From the NCBI RefSeq assembly GCF_015074785.1, contig NZ_CP042464.1, positions 1,860,001 through 1,924,000 of the forward strand: a DNA stretch of 64,000 nt, written 5' to 3'. The notes under the pieces are model-generated. The model had not been told where the DNA came from. It saw nothing but the letters and a program-made list of their open reading frames with translations, and searched no databases. The position numbers and the translations under genes were made by a program. Positions 19,246-27,402 of this stretch are shown in pieces; within the stretch, counting starts at the first letter, position 1; each line of letters starts with the position of its first letter. Source of the DNA: Segatella copri. GTDB lineage: Bacteria > Bacteroidota > Bacteroidia > Bacteroidales > Bacteroidaceae.

Positions 19246-19916
19246 GTGCGACATGAAGTCGCATAGATAATTGTTGGAATGATACTTTAAGTATCAGTTT
19301 TAACCCGCTGTTCCGTCAGCGGTAGCCTACCGACCGATGCACCTTAATGTTGTATTAAGCGGTCGGGACAAAGTACACTTTCACAAGACAAGACAGAACC
19401 GTGAGGGGAAGTCAAGTATGGTTAGTATCATACCGTAGAGTGGCGAGGCTGGATAGTATGGTTAGCGTAAGCGAACTGTTAGTAAACTTCGTAATGTCGT
19501 AAAAGAGTGCAAGATACTGATACACTCTACCCAAAATGGGATGCGGTCAGATAATCCTCTCCATGGTAGGATTACACGGATGTAAAGACCGTCGGAGGAT
19601 GAGACAGAACCTAACCTATCCGTTAGTTATCTATGTGGAACATGGTAAGCCTGTACATCTCCTGTCAGACAAAAGACAGGTAAGCTGAAAGTAATGGATG
19701 CTGAATGATGTGCAGGTATAAGATAACAGAGAAAGCGAATGCCGTTCTGTAATGGGACGGATAGGGTTTGAGCCACTTATCACGAGTTGACAAGGGACAA
19801 CATCAACCTACCACGAAAGTGGGCAGACTTCTGTGGTAATGTTTGGGAGGCAAATACCCAACATTAGCCAAATGGTAATTCTTTACAATAAACTTTTAGA
19901 ACTTTTTAAAGTAGGA

Positions 19917-21608
19917 ATGCAAATGAACGATAAAATCAAAGAAAATCTCCTCGACCAATCGTGTGCGCCGACTGACAACCTGCAATCAAATTGGGACAGA
20001 ATAGACTGGACTAAGGCGGAGCAAGCTGTTAAGAAGCTTCAAGCTCGTATTGTAAAGGCTCAGAAGGAAGGCAGACATAACAAGGTGAAAGCCTTGCAAT
20101 GGACGCTTACCCACTCTTTTTACGCAAAAGCCTTAGCCGTAAAGAGGGTTACTTCTAACGGGGGTGGTTGTACTCCTGGGGTTGACAAAGAAATATGGGA
20201 TACCCCTAAAGCTAAAATGCAAGCAATAACCCAACTCAAACGCAGAGGCTACCAGCCAATGCCGCTGAGAAGAGTTCATATCAAGAAGAGCAACGGCAAA
20301 CTGCGACCGTTGGGAATACCGACAATGAAAGACAGAGCCATGCAAGCACTCTATCTTATGGCATTGGAGCCTGTATCAGAAACTACAGCTGATACTCGTT
20401 CATACGGTTTCCGCAAGGAACGCTGCTGTATGGATGCAATACAGCAATGTCATAACATTCTCCGAAAGGGATATTCTCCCGAATGGATTTTGGAGGGTGA
20501 CATAAAAGGGTGTTTTGACCATATCAGCCATGAGTGGTTACTTGCCAATATCCCAATGGATAAGGCAATACTCCGAAAATGGTTGAAATGTGGCTATGTT
20601 TTCAACAAGCAAATGTTCCCGACCGAGGAAGGAACACCGCAAGGTGGTATAATTTCTCCGACACTTGCCAATATGACTTTGGACGGATTGCAGAAAGCTC
20701 TTGCAGATAGATATAAGCGCCATCATGTTAATGGTAAGTTGTATTCACCAATGGTGAACCTTGTACGTTATGCGGATGATTTTATCATCACTTGCGAGAA
20801 CAAGGAAACTCTTGAAAATGAAATCAAGCCATTGGTTGCTGAATTTATGTCTGAAAGAGGTCTGACCTTATCAGAGGAAAAGACGGTGATAACCAACGTG
20901 CATGACGGTTTTGATTTTCTTGGCTTTAATATCCGCAAATACGGCAAGGACATATTGACCAAGCCGACAAAGAAATCCGAGAAACGCTTTATGGAGAATA
21001 TCCGTAAGGTAATTAAGGAGAACAAGGGTTGCAGACAGGAGTCGTTAATCAGAATGTTGAACTCTAAAATCCGAGGATGGGGAGGTTATTATCAGCATGG
21101 GGCGACACGTGATTCATTTCACAGAATCGACCATCAGATATTCCTCTCACTATGGCAATGGGCAAAACGCCGTCATTCCAAGAAAGGGAAACGGTGGATA
21201 AAAGACCGATATTGGCATGACATTCGAGGGAACAAATGGACTTTCGCTTCAAAATTCAAGAAACCAAACGGAAAGGAAGACCAATTGACATTATTGTCTC
21301 TGACTTCATCGTTTCCATTCCTGCAATACACGCAGATTAAAGGAGACATGAACCCGTTTGATGCAGACTGTCGTCTGTACTTCTATAAAAGAAAGAAGTC
21401 GAAAATGCTTGTTACGCTAAAAGGACGCAAGTCACTGCTGTACCTATGGGAAAAGCAAGGACGCAAATGTCCTATATGCGGTGAGCCTATTGATACGCAC
21501 AAGGCATGGAATGTCATGCCAACCGTTCAAAACGGAAAGAAATGCAATCTGTTGGTTCATGATGAATGTTTTAAATTATCCCGCAAATCAAATGGAAACA
21601 AGAAGTAG
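19917..21608 (+). CDS. ltrA: Group II intron reverse transcriptase / maturase
   Basis: A 563-residue intron-encoded protein (start MQMNDKIKENLLDQ; an upstream ATG at 19833 adds 28 residues of doubtful worth). RT domains span residues ~50-330 with YADD in RYADDFIITCE (~285) and the PQGGIISP block. Maturase domain X follows (~380-440, with GWGGYYQHGATRDSFHRIDH). The C-terminus has HNH-type zinc ligands (CPICGE ... CNLLVHDEC), but the usual W-x-x-HH catalytic block is replaced by AWNVMP, so the endonuclease may be inactive. The protein helps the intron RNA fold and splice and copies it into DNA at new sites. Confidence 0.93.
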   Translation: MQMNDKIKENLLDQSCAPTDNLQSNWDRIDWTKAEQAVKKLQARIVKAQKEGRHNKVKALQWTLTHSFYAKALAVKRVTSNGGGCTPGVDKEIWDTPKAKMQAITQLKRRGYQPMPLRRVHIKKSNGKLRPLGIPTMKDRAMQALYLMALEPVSETTADTRSYGFRKERCCMDAIQQCHNILRKGYSPEWILEGDIKGCFDHISHEWLLANIPMDKAILRKWLKCGYVFNKQMFPTEEGTPQGGIISPTLANMTLDGLQKALADRYKRHHVNGKLYSPMVNLVRYADDFIITCENKETLENEIKPLVAEFMSERGLTLSEEKTVITNVHDGFDFLGFNIRKYGKDILTKPTKKSEKRFMENIRKVIKENKGCRQESLIRMLNSKIRGWGGYYQHGATRDSFHRIDHQIFLSLWQWAKRRHSKKGKRWIKDRYWHDIRGNKWTFASKFKKPNGKEDQLTLLSLTSSFPFLQYTQIKGDMNPFDADCRLYFYKRKKSKMLVTLKGRKSLLYLWEKQGRKCPICGEPIDTHKAWNVMPTVQNGKKCNLLVHDECFKLSRKSNGNKK

Positions 21609-21651
21609 TTTGAGCCGGTCTCTGCATACAAACAGAGGCTTAGAAAAGCTT

Positions 21652-21685
21652 GAGCCGTATGAGGGGAAACTCTCATGTACGGTTC
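21652..21685 (+). ncRNA. Group II intron catalytic domain V
   Basis: The 34-nt hairpin begins GAGCCGTATGAGG, turns on a GAAA loop and closes with CATGTACGGTTC. This is the standard domain V, including the AGC catalytic triad in the first strand. Its intactness suggests that splicing is possible. Confidence 0.93.
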
Positions 21686-21726
21686 TTAGGGGGGAAGAGG
21701 GCAGCAATGCCCTTGACCTACCCGAT

Positions 21727-22785
21727 CGACCGTCAGACTTGGCACAGCGTGACGGTCGAGGTGTGCGTGCTGGTAACGAGATTGCCAAGCTGTATGCCGA
21801 CAATAAGGTGGATGTCATCATCTATGCGGTGGAAAAGTCGCTTGACTCTTACAAGTTCAACCTCCTGCACTGCAAGCAGACTTTTATCTCGCAGTTGAAA
21901 AGCGGAGCCTTGGGAGCGAGAACCATTGACGAGGGAGCGATGGACGAGAAATCGGGCATGAATTTTTCAGAGTATATGGCTATTCTCTCCGGAAATACCG
22001 ACTTGCTTGACAAGGCGAAGCTGGAGAAGAAGGTTGCTTCTCTGGAGGGTGAGCGCAAATCGTTTAACAGGGGCAAGCGTGATTCGGAACTGAAACTGAA
22101 GTCAAAGTCAGAAGAGCTGGACGGCAATCGGACTATACTCAAAGGCATGACAGCGGACTATGACAAGTTTATGAGTCAGGCAAAGAAGGATATGGACGGG
22201 AATATTCTCAATCTCATCACCCTTAACGGTCTCGAGTCCAATAATCTGGAAGTGATAGGCAAACAGCTTCAAAGGATGGCAAAAACAGAAAGGACAGATG
22301 GGGAATACAAGGAAATAGGTGCTATTTATGGATTTCCTATCAAGGTCGTAAGCGAGACAAACTTTGAGAGCGGTCTTCCCTTCGTTGATAACCGCTTTGT
22401 TGTTGAGGGCCATTACAAGTATCAGTACAACAACGGACATCTCGCCAAGTCGGACCCGATAGCTGCAGCAAACAACTTTGTGAATGCCCTGCAGAAGATA
22501 CAAGGGTACATTGAACAGTATGATTCAAGATGCAAGGCTTTGGAAAAGGAAATACCGCAACTGGAAGAGATAGCTGGCAAGACTTGGAAGAAAGAGGATG
22601 AGCTGAAAGGTCTAAAAGCTGAGTTGGCGGCGTTGGACAGGAAAATACAGCTTGAACTTGCTCCATCTACTCCAGAGATAGATAAACCAGAAAAGTCTCA
22701 TGAAATAGAGGAACAACATAAACCCAAAAACGACCATACAGAATCAACTGTTGCTCAAAACAGGATGTTTCGAGTAGGTCTTTAA
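21727..22785 (+). CDS. N6-adenine methylase / SNF2-type helicase, exon 2
   Basis: The last 352 codons of the large element protein. It starts mid-motif VI with RPSDLAQRDGRGVR, whose Arg residues contact ATP in SNF2 helicases, then continues with VDVIIYAVEKSLDSYKF and a long coiled-coil region (~residues 1640-1860 of the joined protein). The tail ends in Glu/Lys-rich sequence and FRVGL. Without splicing neither part has a full motif VI, so exon 1 alone should be inactive as a helicase. A terminator-like hairpin follows at 22792. Confidence 0.9.
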   Translation, partial: RPSDLAQRDGRGVRAGNEIAKLYADNKVDVIIYAVEKSLDSYKFNLLHCKQTFISQLKSGALGARTIDEGAMDEKSGMNFSEYMAILSGNTDLLDKAKLEKKVASLEGERKSFNRGKRDSELKLKSKSEELDGNRTILKGMTADYDKFMSQAKKDMDGNILNLITLNGLESNNLEVIGKQLQRMAKTERTDGEYKEIGAIYGFPIKVVSETNFESGLPFVDNRFVVEGHYKYQYNNGHLAKSDPIAAANNFVNALQKIQGYIEQYDSRCKALEKEIPQLEEIAGKTWKKEDELKGLKAELAALDRKIQLELAPSTPEIDKPEKSHEIEEQHKPKNDHTESTVAQNRMFRVGL

Positions 22786-22791
22786 AATATT

Positions 22792-22840
22792 ATAATAGGT
22801 GACAGACATATATATAATATGTTTGCCACCTATTATGATG
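22792..22840 (+). terminator. Terminator-like hairpin after the helicase gene
   Basis: Ten-base stem ATAATAGGTG (22792-22801) / CACCTATTAT (22827-22836) around an AT-rich loop. No long T-run follows, so it is weak evidence by itself; it may mark the end of the element operon. Confidence 0.45.
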
Positions 22841-22930
22841 CAATTATTATATATAATTTCAGAGATATTCAAGCAAATAGATTTAAATTGTCTTAAATTT
22901 GCTGCAAAAGATAGACTTTTTCAATTGTTG

Positions 22931-23465
22931 TTGCTGTTTTCTCAATTATTTTTCGTACTTTTGCAATCGGACTGTATTTGCTTGACCGCAGTTGTCACTG
23001 TTAGACGTGTTCTTTCAAGATAACCGAGTCGGCAGCCTACGCCGTGCTGAGTGTAGTGAAGTCACTTATCTGACATATCTATACAAAAGCGGACATTGGG
23101 TGGGATGACAGTCCAGACATATTGAAGGCGTTTATCGACGCTTTGTTCTTGACACATCGAAATCTTGCAAACTTCCGATATTATAGTCATGAACATAGCC
23201 AACGGTAGATGTCCCGGGTGTGATTATATCTATCCGTGGAGTACTGTGTATACTCATATTGTATCTTATTGGGTGCGATGTTGATGTGTACATCTGTTTC
23301 TGCATGGAGTTTATATATTCATATCGGCGTGGGCTCTGACGTTGTCTGTTCAACTATAATAGGCAATGCAAGAGCCTCGATGTGTGGGATGGACAACAGG
23401 ACGATCTCACGCTTTTTTATGTCGGAATTTAACGGATTTCTGTCTAGAAAAAAGTTAGCACCGAT
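22931..23465 (+). promoter_or_regulatory. upxY promoter and 500-nt leader
   Basis: TACTTTTG at 22956-22963 with TTG at 22931-22933 fits a Bacteroidota promoter. From there ~500 nt run to the upxY start without a supported gene. UpxY proteins in Bacteroides act on the 5' leaders of their own polysaccharide operons, so the leader may be the target. I saw no pair of inverted repeats that would make the promoter invertible. Confidence 0.5.
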
Positions 23466-24197
23466 ATGAAAGTCGATGAATGGACATCAACAGATGTACA
23501 CACCCCAGGAGGCGGTGAACTCCCTCCTTGCGCTGGACTTACCTCCAACGCCCTCCCCGAAGCTCAAAGCACTATTTCCGCAGAGAGTTCACAAACAGGG
23601 GTGTCCACCAGAAATGCACATATAGCAAGTAAGTCAAAAGCTCAAAAAGAGATAGACGTTCCCCATTGGTATGCCTTACGCACCACTTATGGTAGAGAAA
23701 AAAAGGCATACGACTATATGACAGCCAAAGGCATTACGGCTTTCTATCCAACTACCAGTGTTGTAAAACTTATAAAAGGTAAGCGCAAAGTTGTTACCGT
23801 ATCACGTTTGCCGAACATTTTCTTTGCATACGGTACAGAAGAAGAAGTCAAAACTTTTGTTTACGACAACGTAAATCTCCCATTCCTTCGTTTTTATTAT
23901 CGGCACATCCATATTGGTCGCAAGATAGAAAAGACACCAATGATAGTTCCCAACTATCAGATGGATAGTCTTAAAATTATCTGTGCTGCTGATGTGGACA
24001 ATACCATCGTGACATTAGATGAAGTACCAAAGTTTGAAAAAGGACAATTGGTGAGAGTTATTGATGGCGCATTCAAAGGAGTTATTGGGAGGGTCGCAAG
24101 ATGGCAAGGGCAACAGAGAGTAGGTGTTGTGGTGGATGAATTGGTAACTGTTTGTACAGCTTATGTGCCAAGTGCCTTTTTGGAAATTGTAGAATGA
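23466..24197 (+). CDS. UpxY-like NusG-family transcription antiterminator
   Basis: A 243-residue NusG paralogue. Residues ~1-65 are a Ser/Thr-rich, probably disordered extension that begins MKVDEWTSTDVHTPGG. Residues ~66-165 form the NGN domain (HWYALRTTYGREKKAYDYM). A KOW segment lies near ~205-230 (FEKGQLVRVIDGAFKGVIG). Such proteins bind RNA polymerase and stop early termination in long surface-polysaccharide operons, where they are normally the first gene. Here the next thing, 43 bp on, is an IS1380 end, and no polysaccharide gene follows, so the regulator looks cut off from its operon. Confidence 0.85.
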   Translation: MKVDEWTSTDVHTPGGGELPPCAGLTSNALPEAQSTISAESSQTGVSTRNAHIASKSKAQKEIDVPHWYALRTTYGREKKAYDYMTAKGITAFYPTTSVVKLIKGKRKVVTVSRLPNIFFAYGTEEEVKTFVYDNVNLPFLRFYYRHIHIGRKIEKTPMIVPNYQMDSLKIICAADVDNTIVTLDEVPKFEKGQLVRVIDGAFKGVIGRVARWQGQQRVGVVVDELVTVCTAYVPSAFLEIVE

Positions 24198-24239
24198 TTA
24201 TTCATATTCAACGCAGAAATGATGAACAAAAAAATTGCA

Positions 24240-25237
24240 CCTAAAATCCGCAACGATCATCCAATACACGATTAAGGGTAGATTTATGAGTCGTTAGTAG
24301 CAGCTTTCAGTAAAAAGCAACAGCACAACATCAATATGTAGCCACCATCCCCTTACCCCACGATGCGACTTGAGGTAATACGCAGATTCAAACCGGAAAG
24401 AAAGGATTCTTATCCGAATTCTGTTTTGAAGGGTTTTGCATAAGCGCGGTTCTCTGTGTAGATATTCAGCACGTATTGCCTTGCAGTCATGATCCACTTG
24501 GCAGGTACGGAGATGAATCTGAAGACAAAAGCCTTTATGCGACTCGTTTTCTTGAGCCCAAAAGCCTTGGTGTCAAGCCTGCTCATGATGGTCTTGTAGA
24601 AATTGTGTATCAATGCAGTAAGCAGAAGAAAGACAGTATTCTCCGCCATGAATGACTTGGGGAGCCTGCTCCAACCGAATCCGTTGTTCATGTCGTCAAA
24701 GATACGTTCCTTGCCGCCACGCAGATTGTAGAATTCAACAATGTCCCTTGTCGATGACTTGTAATCGTTGGTCAGAATACAACGGTAAGTGTATTCGCCT
24801 TCCCATAGGTCAAGGTCGCCACTGTTGCGTCTTTGTCTCTGGATGACAAGACGATAGCACTTGCCTTCCCATTTCTCAACGAGAATGGAATTGAGTTCGA
24901 ACTGGATGCCGTTAATCTCCTCCGTCTTCCATCCTCTCAGAGCAAAGATGTCATTGTAGAGCGAACTGCATCGGTTGGCACGGATGTAGAAATGTTTGCA
25001 ATGCTTCTCTATCTCACTGACGATTTCCTTCGAGCAGGAACCGCAGTCTGCCCTGAAGCGATTTACACGGATGTTCTGGGATTCCAGAAGAGCGAAGAAT
25101 CTCTTATGGGTGTCTGCCTGATGAAAACGCACATTCGTGTTGCCATCGCTGTTCTCGATATAGACTATCTTGTCACCGATAACATATACGCCAGGCCTGT
25201 AGCCGAGGAACTTTTTGTAGGTCGGTTTTGCATCATA
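24240..25237 (-). mobile_element. IS1380-type element, truncated copy (3' part)
   Basis: 998 bp nearly identical to 25238-26235 (I count about four differences). Its outer end CCTAAAATCCGCAA-type repeat starts at 24240. It stops abruptly where the complete copy begins, at GCATCATA; the missing 5' ~600 bp is not found on the far side of the complete copy. Confidence 0.8.
24410..25237 (-). pseudogene. IS1380-family transposase fragment
   Basis: The C-terminal ~275 residues of the transposase, from YDAKPTYKKFLGYRPG to the normal stop. The N-terminal ~150 residues, including the first catalytic Asp region (DVDFDHQFLE), are absent. A short chance start borrowed from the neighbouring IS end could give a 285-residue frame, but the protein cannot be an active transposase. 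The remaining part matches the complete copy almost residue for residue, so truncation is recent. Confidence 0.85.
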
Positions 25238-26834
25238 CCTAAAATCCGCAACTATCATCCAATACACGATTAAGGGTAGATTTATGAGTCGTTAGTAGCA
25301 GCTTTCAGTAAAAAGCAACAGCACAACATCAATATGTAGCCACCATCCCCTTACCCCACGATGCGACTTGAGGTAATACGCAGATTCAAACCGGAAAGAA
25401 AGGATTCTTATCCGAATTCTGTTTTGAAGGGTTTTGCATAAGCTCGGTTCTCTGTGTAGATATTCAGCACGTATTGCCTTGCAGTCATGATCCACTTGGC
25501 AGGTACGGAGATGAATCTGAAGACAAAAGCCTTTATGCGACTCGTTTTCTTGAGCCCAAAAGCCTTGGTGTCAAGCCTGCTCATGATGGTCTTGTAGAAA
25601 TTGTGTATCAATGCAGTAAGCAGAAGAAAGACAGTATTCTCCGCCATGAATGACTTGGGGAGCCTGCTCCAACCGAATCCGTTGTTCATGTCGTCAAAGA
25701 TACGTTCCTTGCCGCCACGCAGATTGTAGAATTCAACAATGTCCCTTGTCGATGACTTGTAATCGTTGGTCAGAATACAACGGTAAGTGTATTCGCCTTC
25801 CCACAGGTCAAGGTCGCCACTGTTGCGTCTTTGTCTCTGGATGACAAGACGATAGCACTTGCCTTCCCATTTCTCAACGAGAATGGAATTGAGTTCGAAC
25901 TGGATGCCGTTAATCTCCTCCGTCTTCCATCCTCTCAGAGCAAAGATGTCATTGTAGAGCGAACTGCATCGGTTGGCACGGATGTAGAAATGTTTGCAAT
26001 GCTTCTCTATCTCACTGACGATTTCCTTCGAGCAGGAACCGCAGTCTGCCCTGAAGCGATTTACACGGATGTTCTGGGATTCCAGAAGAGCGAAGAATCT
26101 CTTATGGGTGTCTGCCTGATGAAAACGCACATTCGTGTTACCATCGCTGTTCTCGATATAGACTATCTTGTCACCGATAACATATACGCCAGGCCTGTAG
26201 CCGAGGAACTTTTTGTAGGTCGGTTTTGCATCATACTTCTCCGTTTCAAGGAACTGATGGTCAAAGTCAACATCGTATTCCTCAATTTCCTTCAACTCGC
26301 CTGTAGAAACCAAAGCGTTTATAAGCAATGTGTTGAGTTTGTCTGCAGTATTGAAATCATAGGTCTTGCCTTGGTCGGAAGTATAGGAGATGTTTTCCTG
26401 TGTCAGTTCCTTGATGGCTCTGAGGATGGTATCAGAGCTGCATGTACGAAGGGTAGGATGATACGAGAGATGGCGCATCAGTTGTGACGTTACATCTTCC
26501 ACGCATGAGCCGCCACAGAAATAAACGCTCATCAGCGAACGGACTATCTCGCTGAACTGATATCCGAAGATACTGCTGCATCTCTGACCCAGTGTTGAGT
26601 CGATAACGGGTGAAAGCATGGAGTCAAATTTCTCCATGATTGAAAAAATTCCTCCAAAAGGTGTGAGTTTCTCAGATTTAATTTGTATTTTTGCCATGTC
26701 ATATTAGAGTTTTGCTTGTTTTCTTTTTGCAACACTAAGATAAGTGAAAATTCTGACATGGCAAAATCCTGGGCAACTTTTTGTTGCTCAGGAACTTATA
26801 AATAAAGTTAAATTATAGTGTTGCGGAATTAAGG
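25238..26834 (-). mobile_element. IS1380-type insertion sequence, complete copy, about 1.6 kb
   Basis: Terminal inverted repeats are CCTAAAATCCGCAA at 25238-25251 and TTGCGGAATTAAGG at 26821-26834 (12 of 14 paired). One full-length transposase lies between. The flanking four bases differ (CATA left, ATAA right), so no target duplication remains, as expected if one side was lost by recombination or deletion. Confidence 0.85.
25408..26697 (-). CDS. IS1380-family DDE transposase
   Basis: A 429-residue transposase starting MAKIQIKSEKLTPFGG. Family signs include the opening FGGIFSIMEKFD, the first Asp in EYDVDFDHQFLE (~residue 143), a second Asp in RADCGSCS (~219), and the closing Glu region in FYNLRGGKERIFDDMNNGFG (~333). 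The frame is intact. A similar sequence, less the N-terminus, lies directly downstream. It moves the element bounded by 25238 and 26834. Confidence 0.9.
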   Translation of the reverse strand: MAKIQIKSEKLTPFGGIFSIMEKFDSMLSPVIDSTLGQRCSSIFGYQFSEIVRSLMSVYFCGGSCVEDVTSQLMRHLSYHPTLRTCSSDTILRAIKELTQENISYTSDQGKTYDFNTADKLNTLLINALVSTGELKEIEEYDVDFDHQFLETEKYDAKPTYKKFLGYRPGVYVIGDKIVYIENSDGNTNVRFHQADTHKRFFALLESQNIRVNRFRADCGSCSKEIVSEIEKHCKHFYIRANRCSSLYNDIFALRGWKTEEINGIQFELNSILVEKWEGKCYRLVIQRQRRNSGDLDLWEGEYTYRCILTNDYKSSTRDIVEFYNLRGGKERIFDDMNNGFGWSRLPKSFMAENTVFLLLTALIHNFYKTIMSRLDTKAFGLKKTSRIKAFVFRFISVPAKWIMTARQYVLNIYTENRAYAKPFKTEFG

Positions 26835-27148
26835 ATAAATTAAGCTATTTTATGTAAATTATTCCAATATAGCGATTGTTATTTCGTGTAGTTATTGTAT
26901 CTTTACTGCAGAGAAGAGTTGTTTGACAGCAAACGTATGCATATTGCAGAAATTGGGACTGTTGCCAAATCATTATCTCTATTGAGGTAAAAGACTCATA
27001 ATTCGCTCATTTTAAGCTATTCAGCAGATTTCAGCGTATTTTTTGAGAAAAACACAGAAAGTATTGAGCAAAAAAGCATTTTTTCGGTTCAATGCTTGGG
27101 GATTTCAATCTTTTTTCGTAACTTCGCCATCGATGCGGAAGGAATTAC
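26835..27148. other. Intergenic stretch without a supported gene
   Basis: AT-rich DNA between the IS1380 end and the 22-bp array. A possible -7 box TATCTTTA lies near 26898 and TAACTTCG near 27119; both are imperfect. Short frames here are not supported by any family sign. Confidence 0.4.
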
Positions 27149-27367
27149 GTCCCGACGTAGCATCTGATACATCGCGACGTAACAACAACTGCGTCACGAC
27201 GCAGCATCAGATACGTCGCGACGCAGTTTCAGATACATCCTGGCTTAGCAAGTAATGCTTTCCGAAATCCAAGTGAGCCTCTTTTGCCCCCAAATGAGTC
27301 TCTTTTGAAATTCAAATGAGCCTCTTTTGAACTCCAAGTAAGCTCTACTCAAACATTACGTAAGCCT
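27149..27367. repeat. Second drifting 22-bp tandem array, ten units
   Basis: Units start at 27149, 27171, 27193, 27215, 27237, 27259, 27281, 27302, 27324 and 27346; nine steps, all 22 bp except one of 21. The first four centre on (G/A)TC-CGACG(C/T)AG and end ATAC; the last five centre on CTTTTG...AAGTGAGCCT. So two unit types share one register. The array ends 35 bp before the ATG of the VirE-type gene. Confidence 0.75.
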
Positions 27368-27402
27368 CACTCGAAAAAGAAATAACTTTAATAACAGGAC
27401 AG

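Larger units (their letters stand above)
19246..21726 (+). mobile_element. Group II intron, 2481 bp, inside helicase motif VI
   Basis: The 5' end is GTGCG (group II consensus GTGYG) and the 3' end is AT (consensus AY). Removing it joins TGG (19243-19245) to CGA (21727), giving LDTPW-RPSDLAQRDGRGVR, the complete SNF2 helicase motif VI. A likely EBS1, CCATGGT at 19562-19568, can pair with IBS1 ACCGTGG at 19239-19245 (one G-U pair). Domain V is at 21652-21685 and a domain VI hairpin with an unpaired A follows. The ribozyme part 19246-19916 holds no other gene. The maturase frame lies in domain IV. Confidence 0.93.

Noticed and set aside
19833..21608. Diversity-generating retroelement reverse transcriptase
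   Set aside because: The protein has maturase domain X, and a domain V and GTGCG/AT ends are present; there is no template/variable repeat pair.
22900..23465. Invertible promoter for upxY
   Set aside because: Such promoters need a pair of inverted recombination repeats and an invertase nearby; I could not see either.
24240..26834. Composite transposon
   Set aside because: The two IS copies touch each other and enclose no cargo.
27043..27255. 70-residue frame over the second 22-bp array
   Set aside because: It is composed largely of repeat sequence and has no promoter or family sign.
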